Source: an uncultured Oscillospiraceae bacterium (GTDB taxonomy: Bacteria > Bacillota > Clostridia > Oscillospirales > Oscillospiraceae). From it: a stretch of 64,000 nucleotides of DNA. Position 1 is the first letter of the stretch. Every line of letters begins with the position of its first letter. Shown one piece after another: positions 41,881-48,341 of the stretch. Position numbers and translations under genes: made by a program. The notes under the pieces are model-generated. The model did not search any database, was not told the origin of the DNA, and saw only the letters and a program-made list of their open reading frames with translations. The stretch is from assembly GCA_934646185.1 (NCBI GenBank), contig CAKUEH010000008.1:1-64000 (forward strand). Direction: 5' to 3'.

Positions 41881-41934
41881 ATAAGCATAGAAACGCACGA
41901 TTTGGAAAATCAAATCGCGCGTTTCTGTGCTTAT
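41881..41934. repeat. Long hairpin at the left end of the element
   Basis: ATAAGCATAGAAACGCACGA onward pairs with the complementary arm ending GTTTCTGTGCTTAT over about 24 bp with 2 mismatches. There is no T-run after it. It lies 33 bp before repA, so it could be part of an attachment, origin or control site. Elsewhere in 41766-41880 only a weak AAAGCC/GGCTTTTTT terminator-like pair (about 41774-41807) is visible. Confidence 0.6.
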
Positions 41935-41966
41935 CAGAGAATAGAACACAGCAAAGGAGGCGGAGT

Positions 41967-42908
41967 ATGGCGCAGGTTTTTGTATCAGATTATTTCTATG
42001 GCGACGAATCAAAGGAGTTCAGCTACTTCCGCATCCCCCGCCTGCTGATTACGCACCAGCGATTCAAAAACGTATCCGTCGAAGCAAAGCTGCTGTATGG
42101 CCTGCTGCTTGACCGCATGAGTTTGTCCGAAGAACACGGCTGGTACGATGAGGACGGGCGCGTGTTCATCTATTGCACGGTCGAAGAAATTGCCGATGAT
42201 CTTTGCTGCGGACGTGACAAGGCGATGAAGCTGCTGGCTGAGCTGGACAAGGCCAAGGGTGCCGGTCTGATTGAGCGCGTTCGCCAAGGTCAGGGCAAGC
42301 CGACGAAAATATACGTCAAGCGGTTTACGACCCGCAAGGTTCCGCCCAAAAAAGAAGAAATTCCTGCGCCCATTTCAGAAGTCGAAATTCTCGACCTCCA
42401 GAAGTCGGAAATCCCGACTTCTAAAGGTCGGAAACCTCGACTTCAAGAAGTCGGTTTTTCCGACCCAAGTTATCTTGATAATAATTATCCTGAATCTAGT
42501 TATCCTGATCCATCTATCTCTCCCGCGAAGCCGCCGGGAAATGGAGGACGATTGATTGAGCGATGGAGTTTGAAAGAGCGTGTCAAAGAGCAGATCGAAT
42601 ATGACGCGCTCTGTACGCAGTACGCCGCTGAGGACGTGGACGCGCTGGTAGAGCTGATTGCAGAAATGCAAAGCAGCACCGCCGAAGCTGTCCGTCTGGG
42701 TAAAGAGCAAATCCCCATCGAGGTCATAAAGGAACGATTCCGGCAGCTCACGCAGATGCACGTTGCCTACGTTCTGGACAGCCTGCGAACGACCACGACA
42801 CAAATCAATAACATCAAAGCCTATCTTCTGACCGCGCTCTACAACGCGCCGACGACGATGGGCTTTTTCTATTCCGCACAGGTGCGGCATGATCTCGGCA
42901 GAAAATAG
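41967..42908 (+). CDS. repA: Replication initiator protein A, RepA_N family
   Basis: Plasmid-type replication initiator found at the left end of Tn1549-like elements; probably allows autonomous replication of the excised circle. The 313-residue protein has an N-terminal RepA_N winged-helix (about 1-115: FSYFRIPRLLITHQRFKNVSVEAKLLYGLLLDRMSLS, then EIADDLCCGRDKAMKLLAELDK). A variable linker follows with several LQKSEIPTSKGRK-type repeats and a C-terminal DUF6017-like domain. The repeated ATCCCGACTT-type DNA at 42365-42470 could be an iteron-like origin within the gene. ATG 41967 follows AAAGGAGG. Confidence 0.88.
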   Translation: MAQVFVSDYFYGDESKEFSYFRIPRLLITHQRFKNVSVEAKLLYGLLLDRMSLSEEHGWYDEDGRVFIYCTVEEIADDLCCGRDKAMKLLAELDKAKGAGLIERVRQGQGKPTKIYVKRFTTRKVPPKKEEIPAPISEVEILDLQKSEIPTSKGRKPRLQEVGFSDPSYLDNNYPESSYPDPSISPAKPPGNGGRLIERWSLKERVKEQIEYDALCTQYAAEDVDALVELIAEMQSSTAEAVRLGKEQIPIEVIKERFRQLTQMHVAYVLDSLRTTTTQINNIKAYLLTALYNAPTTMGFFYSAQVRHDLGRK

Positions 42909-42923
42909 GTCTCACGGTGAGAC
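42909..42923. repeat. Intergenic palindrome GTCTCACGGTGAGAC, copy 1
   Basis: Directly follows the repA stop and is followed by GTATTTTTT. One of five near-identical copies within the element. Confidence 0.75.
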
Positions 42924-42962
42924 GTATTTTTTGATATAAAAATTCAATTTTGGAGGTAACAC

Positions 42963-44159
42963 ATGGCAGAAGAAAAAGCACGCGACCCGACGAAGCCGGA
43001 GATCAAGCCGGTCAACATCCCGCTTGCCAAAATCCACGACCTGCCCGGCAGCGTATTTGCGCCGCCGAGTCCGAAGAGCCTTGAAGCGTTGACGAGCAGT
43101 ATCGTCCTCAAAGGCGTACAGGAGCCGGTTATTCTGCGGCAGCGTGAGGATGGTGAGTTTCAGATTGTCTCCGGCAATCGCCGCCGCAAAGCCAGCGAGT
43201 TTGCAAAGAAGACGGAAATCCCCGCGTTTGTCTACGATATGACCGAGAAAGAAGCGAAAGACTTTCGCTTCCGGAACAAAGGCGAAGGCACACCACCCGG
43301 AAAGGTGCTGCCTGAAAGCGAGATCGGCAAGAAGCGCGAAGCATCTGCAAAGGCTGCTGAGAATACAGCACCGGTTACACCGCCGAAACCACCGGAAAAG
43401 GTTGTTGATGTAAAATCCGTATCCGTGCCGGAGCCGAAAATGGCTGCGCTTGCAGAAAAGACCGATGTAGGCATTAGAGCATCAACCGCTGTTCCGAAAC
43501 CGCTGGAGAAGCCCGCCGAGGTCAGGCCCGCACCGGCATCCGAGCCGAAGAAACCGGAAGAAAAGCCGAAAGGGATCGCGCCTGCGGAAAAAACGGATAC
43601 AGTCGGAAAGAAACCGGATGTACCACCGAAGTTATCGGACAAGGCCACTGAGGTAAAGTCTGTACCTGCACCGGAGCAGAAAAAACCAGAGGGAAAGCCG
43701 AAAACGGCTGCGCCTACGGAAAAGTCCAACGCAGACAGCAAAACGCCGACCACACAACCAAAGCCAATGAAAAAAGCCGCAGAGGTCAAACCGGCCCCGG
43801 CGTTCATGCCCGGTCCCGCTGCACTAGGTCCTTCCGGTACGAAAATCACAAAGATTTTCGACGAGCGGCTGATGCCCCCGGACGAACAGGCAATGAAGGA
43901 CTTGCCCATTTCGAAGGATGGCGAATCCTACTTCATTACGCTCCACCCGGCGTATCTGGAAAAATCCGAGTTCAACACTGTTTCTGCCGATGTGACCAGT
44001 GACGATTACAAAGAGCTGAAAAAGTCTATCGAGCTGAACGGCGTAAAGGACCCGGTATTAACGCGCCTGAATCCCAAGGGCGGCTTGGAAATCCTCTCCG
44101 GACAGCGGCGGCACATGATCGCGCGAGAGCTGAATTACCCGGTTCCTGCCATCATCTAG
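42963..44159 (+). CDS. Double ParB-N-domain protein, part before an in-frame TAG
   Basis: The 398-residue product carries two ParB-like nuclease/CTPase-type N domains. The first is at about 12-95 (PLAKIHDLPGSVFAPP, SIVLKGVQEPVILRQ, IVSGNRRRKASEF). Then comes a Lys/Pro/Glu-rich linker made of degenerate 40-45-residue repeats (KPxEVKPAPAxEPKKPE). The second is at about 310-398 (SIELNGVKDPVLTRL, EILSGQRRHMIARELNYPVPAII). The reading frame then meets TAG at 44157 and continues open in the same frame for another 328 codons, so this is probably the front of one disrupted 727-residue protein. RBS GGAGG before ATG 42963. Confidence 0.85.
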   Translation: MAEEKARDPTKPEIKPVNIPLAKIHDLPGSVFAPPSPKSLEALTSSIVLKGVQEPVILRQREDGEFQIVSGNRRRKASEFAKKTEIPAFVYDMTEKEAKDFRFRNKGEGTPPGKVLPESEIGKKREASAKAAENTAPVTPPKPPEKVVDVKSVSVPEPKMAALAEKTDVGIRASTAVPKPLEKPAEVRPAPASEPKKPEEKPKGIAPAEKTDTVGKKPDVPPKLSDKATEVKSVPAPEQKKPEGKPKTAAPTEKSNADSKTPTTQPKPMKKAAEVKPAPAFMPGPAALGPSGTKITKIFDERLMPPDEQAMKDLPISKDGESYFITLHPAYLEKSEFNTVSADVTSDDYKELKKSIELNGVKDPVLTRLNPKGGLEILSGQRRHMIARELNYPVPAII

Positions 44160-44180
44160 AAAATCGACGACAATGACGCC

Positions 44181-45146
44181 ATGATTCTCGTTGCGGACAG
44201 CAACCTGCATCGGCCGCATATTTCTACCTACGATTTGTCGCGTACATTGCGGAACAAAATGACTGCCATGAAGCGCAAGGCAGGCAGAAAAAAGCGCGGC
44301 GCGCCCGGCGCTGACGAGCTGAACAGCGACGAAATGCTGGCAAAGGAAATGGGTATCAGCACGAGCAAGCTGAATCGCATCATCCGTCTTTCCGAAGCGT
44401 CCAAAGCGGTCTGCGATGCGGTAGATGATAATTCGCTGGAATTATCCATTGCGTCGGCGCTGTCCTTTCTCAAGCCTGAACACCAGAACGCCGTCATCGA
44501 TTTAATGGGAATTAACCTCAAGCCAACGGTCAAACGGGTACAGCGCCTGCGCGATGCGGAAAAGGGCGGCAAGCTGGACGACAAGACGATGCGCGATATT
44601 CTGGAGGATAAAGACCTCCAGCCGGTCAAACCGCCTGAACCGCCGAGGCCAGCTCCGACGCAATCGGCCCCACCCTTCCCGGTCGCGTCCATGGTAAGAC
44701 CCAACACGCCGCCAGCACCGGCCGCGGGTGCATTCCCAGCCACGCCAGCGCCAACGCCCCCGGAGATGAAGCCGGTCATGCCGGAGCCGCCGAAACAGGA
44801 AAACACTCCGCAGCCGCCCGCAGCACAGACGATGGAAAAGCCGGAGGAGGCACCGGAAACGGGCGGCAACGTCATTCCGCTCCACACGGAGAACAAGCAG
44901 CCGAGCGAACCCAAAGCGGCAGATGAAGAACCGATTGAATTCAATTCGCAGCGCGACAATATGTACGCGACCAAGGTTACACTGGGCGGCGACCGGCTGC
45001 GCAGATACTTTCCGGACGTTTCTATGAAGCCAATCGAAATCGTGGAAAGCATCTATTCCGCGCTGGAGGAACGCCGTCAGCGTGAAATTCACGCACAGCA
45101 GAAAAAAGATATTTTACATCCGGGCAAGACCGCCCCTACACGTTAA
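44181..45146 (+). CDS. ParB-like protein, C-terminal part after the in-frame TAG
   Basis: Same frame as the preceding fragment and clearly its continuation: MILVADSNLHRPHISTYDLSRTLRNKMTAMKRKAGRKK is the ParB segment that follows the N domain. Next is a helix-turn-helix (NSDEMLAKEMGISTSKLNRIIRLSEAS), then a Pro-rich linker (about 150-235) and a C-terminal domain shared by Tn1549-type ParB proteins (KVTLGGDRLRRYFPDV). ATG 44181 has no RBS, so independent translation is doubtful. Either a pseudogene half or made only by read-through. Confidence 0.75.
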   Translation: MILVADSNLHRPHISTYDLSRTLRNKMTAMKRKAGRKKRGAPGADELNSDEMLAKEMGISTSKLNRIIRLSEASKAVCDAVDDNSLELSIASALSFLKPEHQNAVIDLMGINLKPTVKRVQRLRDAEKGGKLDDKTMRDILEDKDLQPVKPPEPPRPAPTQSAPPFPVASMVRPNTPPAPAAGAFPATPAPTPPEMKPVMPEPPKQENTPQPPAAQTMEKPEEAPETGGNVIPLHTENKQPSEPKAADEEPIEFNSQRDNMYATKVTLGGDRLRRYFPDVSMKPIEIVESIYSALEERRQREIHAQQKKDILHPGKTAPTR

Positions 45147-45149
45147 TAT

Positions 45150-45184
45150 GCACCACCGAAAGCTATTACACCGTCTGGTGGTGC
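45150..45184. other. Hairpin before the surface-protein cassette
   Basis: GCACCACC (45150-45157) and GGTGGTGC (45177-45184) form an 8-bp stem with a 19-nt loop, without a T-run, between the ParB-like gene and the first cassette gene. Confidence 0.4.
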
Positions 45185-45217
45185 CGCCCTGACAATTATG
45201 ATCTAGGAGGATTCTCT

Positions 45218-45772
45218 ATGAATTACCACCCTAAGCACAAATCCAGCTCGCGTACCGCCGTCTGGATTGGCGCAGGCGTTCTCGCCGCTGTCGCCATCGG
45301 CGCACTCATTTTCATCATCGTTACGCTTCGTTCTCCCATGAGCAAGGAAGAAGCCCGCGCCAAAGCCGGAATCGTTTATGATTCGTCTGCAACTGAGGGC
45401 GGCTGGGATAACCTTTCGCCGGAGGAGATCGAAGCGCGGCTGAATGAGAAAGTGGCCCAGGGCATGATAAACATTTCTGCCAACACCGCGCCCATCTTTG
45501 AAGATGGAGCATCTGAGGGAAATTTGATGCTTGTAAACGAGAGCATCAACAACTATCCGCAAAAGGTCCAGATCGTCCGCAATGATACGGGCGAACAAAT
45601 CTACGAATCTGATGCTATCGCCGTTGGCAGTAAAATCGAACGTGCACGGTTGGACGTTGACCTGCCCGCTGGTACATACGAATGTACCGCATATTTTCAT
45701 AATCTTGACCCGGAATCTGGTGCAATCATCGGCACAGCCGGGGCAATCATCACAATCACCATCAAAAACTAA
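45218..45772 (+). CDS. Membrane-anchored protein with a beta-rich extracellular domain
   Basis: Not a named family. The 184-residue protein has a basic cytoplasmic start, one membrane segment (residues 15-37, VWIGAGVLAAVAIGALIFIIV), a helical connector, and an extracellular Ig-like C-terminal domain (about 95-184: LMLVNESINNYPQKVQIVRNDTGEQIYES, LPAGTYECTAYFHN). AGGAGG precedes ATG 45218. First gene of the exported cassette 45218-50656; it may present or assemble the secreted products. Confidence 0.72.
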   Translation: MNYHPKHKSSSRTAVWIGAGVLAAVAIGALIFIIVTLRSPMSKEEARAKAGIVYDSSATEGGWDNLSPEEIEARLNEKVAQGMINISANTAPIFEDGASEGNLMLVNESINNYPQKVQIVRNDTGEQIYESDAIAVGSKIERARLDVDLPAGTYECTAYFHNLDPESGAIIGTAGAIITITIKN

Positions 45773-45799
45773 AATTCAAAACATAAGGAGTAATTTACT

Positions 45800-46426
45800 A
45801 TGAAAAACTTTAAGAAGACCATCTCTCTCATCCTCGCCATCTGCATGATCGCGTCCCTCGCAATTTTCGCTTCTGCGGCCAACACGGTTGACGCTTCGGG
45901 CGGCACGGGTACGTCCAGTGTCACACTCTCGTCCACTGCTGACGGCAGCATCGGCGGCGATCCCGCGGCCACCAAAATGAGCGTCACCGTGCCTACCGTC
46001 CTGCCCATCGCTGTCGGCACTGACGGCACCGTTTCCACTGCGACCGACGCCAAGATCGTCAACAACTCTTTCGGCGCAGTCAAGGTTGATTCTGTGAGCA
46101 TTGAAGCTGCGCAGGGTTGGTCGCTGGCCGCGTTCGGCGACAAGGCTTCTCTGGCGCACGAGAAGGTCAACAGCAATAAGTTTGGCTTCTCCATCTCTCT
46201 CGGCAATGGCGCTGCGCAGATCACCGACGGCAAGAATGCTTCCAAGCAGACGCTCCTGAACGACGCCGTTGAGGGCTGCTTCATGTCCGGTGTGGGCGAC
46301 ACCTCCGCGAACAGCATTGGCATTGCGTATGACGCCATCGTTACGCCGGTCAGCGAAGCCGTGACGAACACCGCTATCGCAAGCGTCCTGTTCATCATCG
46401 CATGGGATGCGATCGAGCTTCAGTAA
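45800..46426 (+). CDS. Secreted protein with the cassette-shared C-terminal domain
   Basis: The 208-residue protein has a clear signal peptide (residues 1-27, ending FASAA). The rest is one beta-rich domain: MSVTVPTVLPIAVGTDGTV, AKIVNNSFGAVKVDSVSIEAAQGWSL, and a late IGIAYDAIVTPVSEAVTNTAIASVLFIIAW. The same pattern recurs in the products of 47826 and 48341. No cell-wall anchor, so it may associate with the SLH protein or polymerise. RBS AAGGAG before ATG 45800. Function unknown. Confidence 0.72.
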   Translation: MKNFKKTISLILAICMIASLAIFASAANTVDASGGTGTSSVTLSSTADGSIGGDPAATKMSVTVPTVLPIAVGTDGTVSTATDAKIVNNSFGAVKVDSVSIEAAQGWSLAAFGDKASLAHEKVNSNKFGFSISLGNGAAQITDGKNASKQTLLNDAVEGCFMSGVGDTSANSIGIAYDAIVTPVSEAVTNTAIASVLFIIAWDAIELQ

Positions 46427-46486
46427 GCAATTCACTTTCACGGGGAAGGCGTAGCCTTCCCCGTGCGTTATAAGGAGGACTTCATT

Positions 46487-47824
46487 ATGAAACGAAAAAG
46501 AATCCTCGCAATGTTGCTTGCCGTTGCGTCGTGCCTGTCCTTGGTCGTCAGCGCATCGGCGGCAGGCACGACCACTCGCAAGGCCACAGATTTCAAGGAC
46601 TACGACCGTACCGCATGGTATGCCGAAGCTGTGAGCGCTGCTGTGGATAATGGCCTTTTGTATGGCAAATCTGCTACTGTCATTGATCCGAACGGAGACA
46701 CGACCCGTGCAGAAATGGCCGCAATTATCAATCGGTCTTTCGGTTGCTACAAGACAACGGATATTTCGCAGTACAAGGACGTATCCAAGAGCAAATGGTA
46801 TTACAAGGATGTTGCACTCGCCGTTCAGATGGGAACGTACAACGGACGATCTGCTTCTGCAATGGCCCCGGACGCACCGATCAGCAGACAGGAGGCTATG
46901 ACCGTTGTGGCCCGCGCGCTGGAGCTGGACTACGATTCTTATGCCAAAACAAACCTGTCCGCATTCTCTGACTGCGACAAAATCTCCACATGGGCACTGC
47001 CCTATGTGCGCGCGATGGTAGGCGCTGACTATATCCATGGTCGCGGCAAAGTCCTTGCCCCGCTGGAGAACATCACGAGAGCCGAATTTGCACAGATCTT
47101 CTACAACATCATTGGTACTTATATTGTGTCCAAGGGTACTTACGATAAGGACATCAAGGGCAACGCCTTGATTCGCACCGACGATGTGACGCTCCAGAAC
47201 ATGGCCGTGGACGGCGACCTCATCATCGGCTGCGGCGCAGCCGATGGAAAAATCACGCTCGATAACGTGGTCGTCAAGGGCAGATTGCTTGTTTGGGGCG
47301 GCGGTACAAAAGCTGTGTACTGCAATAATGGGTCGCAAATGCCCGCCGTTGTGGTTGCGCGTGTGGATGATGCTGTGAAAGTCATTTATGACCGCGACAG
47401 TACGCTGGCTGTTATCGACACCATCAAGGTACGAATTACAGAAAGAGCGAAGCAGAACAAGGAAACGGAAGTCATTTTTTACGACGTTTCCGGACTGCGC
47501 GAAGCACAGAAGCAGCTCAATGCCATCGTCGCGGACAATCAGATTGATATTACTGCTCCTGCTCATCTTTACGCGCTTGTCGGGGAAAGCAGCGTGAAAG
47601 CCGAGTTCAGAAACAACAGCAAGGGCGATACACTCATTGCTGACGCTTTCGAGCTTGCCGCAGGAAAATCCATCTCGGCATTGACGTTGCTGGAAGCGCC
47701 GGAGTATGGGAATGTAGAATGCACCGTAACAGTTATGGCGTTCCGTGACGGCAAGCAGATCGGCACATTGCGCACTGAGTTGACGGTTCATACCGCGTTC
47801 CTCTGGCCAAAGGAGGTGCAGTGA
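46487..47824 (+). CDS. S-layer homology (SLH) domain protein
   Basis: Surface protein held to cell-wall polymers. The 445-residue protein has a signal peptide (1-26) and three SLH repeats (about 32-215), with KDYDRTAWYAEAVSAAVDNGLL, KSKWYYKDVALAVQMG and ITRAEFAQIFYNI; the TRAE motif is kept (TRAEM, TRAEF, with SRQEA in the second). A middle beta-solenoid-like stretch (LQNMAVDGDLIIG, KITLDNVVVKGRLLVWGGG) and a C-terminal beta domain follow. AAGGAGG before ATG 46487. It is the only obvious wall anchor in the cassette. Confidence 0.88.
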   Translation: MKRKRILAMLLAVASCLSLVVSASAAGTTTRKATDFKDYDRTAWYAEAVSAAVDNGLLYGKSATVIDPNGDTTRAEMAAIINRSFGCYKTTDISQYKDVSKSKWYYKDVALAVQMGTYNGRSASAMAPDAPISRQEAMTVVARALELDYDSYAKTNLSAFSDCDKISTWALPYVRAMVGADYIHGRGKVLAPLENITRAEFAQIFYNIIGTYIVSKGTYDKDIKGNALIRTDDVTLQNMAVDGDLIIGCGAADGKITLDNVVVKGRLLVWGGGTKAVYCNNGSQMPAVVVARVDDAVKVIYDRDSTLAVIDTIKVRITERAKQNKETEVIFYDVSGLREAQKQLNAIVADNQIDITAPAHLYALVGESSVKAEFRNNSKGDTLIADAFELAAGKSISALTLLEAPEYGNVECTVTVMAFRDGKQIGTLRTELTVHTAFLWPKEVQ

Positions 47825-47825
47825 T

Positions 47826-48341
47826 ATGAAAAAATCTCTTGCACTGCTTCTGGCGCTGGCACTCATTTTTGCATTTCCCGTCACGGCTTCGGCAGCAGAA
47901 ACAACGGAAGCGCGCGTACCCGTTACGCTCACCGTGGTTAATACGGTTTCTCCGATTTCGTGTACGGTTCCGGCTTGCTTGCCTGTGTCATTGATCGACG
48001 GCTATGTAGTCACCGCCAATAACGCCGCGATTACCAACACCGGAAAAAACGGCGCAATTCGCGTGACTAAGGTTGATGTTCAGGCGGGTACGTTTGAAAT
48101 CGGCAATTTTGACGACTTCACGGCATCGAAGAACAGCATTGCGCTGTCCATCAATGGCTGCCCGACCAAAGGTGCAGGTGCTTTGACGCTCGTAGACGGC
48201 GCGTTTCCGGCGATTGGTGCTGAAAAGTCACTTGCAATCCGTTACAAGGCAAAAGTATCTGCCAATGAAGCCGTAACCAATGTCAATGCCGCAACGATTG
48301 TGTTCACCATCGCTGCCGTAACAGATAAGGAGGCTGCATAA
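47826..48341 (+). CDS. Secreted protein with a divergent cassette-shared domain
   Basis: The 171-residue protein has a signal peptide (1-22, ending TASAA). The remainder resembles the domain of the 45800 product: ISCTVPACLPVSLIDGYVV, AAITNTGKNGAIRVTKVDVQAG, and a late LAIRYKAKVSANEAVTNVNAATIVFTI. AAAGGAGG precedes ATG 47826, 2 nt after the previous gene, and its stop overlaps the next start (TAATG), so translation is coupled through the cassette. Confidence 0.7.
   Translation: MKKSLALLLALALIFAFPVTASAAETTEARVPVTLTVVNTVSPISCTVPACLPVSLIDGYVVTANNAAITNTGKNGAIRVTKVDVQAGTFEIGNFDDFTASKNSIALSINGCPTKGAGALTLVDGAFPAIGAEKSLAIRYKAKVSANEAVTNVNAATIVFTIAAVTDKEAA

Noticed and set aside
44157..44159. Pyrrolysine or programmed recoding at the TAG
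   Set aside because: No downstream recoding signal or Pyl machinery is visible, and the family expects an ordinary residue here. A point mutation is simpler, though suppression is left open in the finding.
45776..47932. 718-codon open frame on the minus strand opposite the surface cassette
   Set aside because: The plus-strand genes have signal peptides, SLH motifs, RBSs and coupled spacing. The antisense frame has no recognisable domain and is an effect of codon bias.
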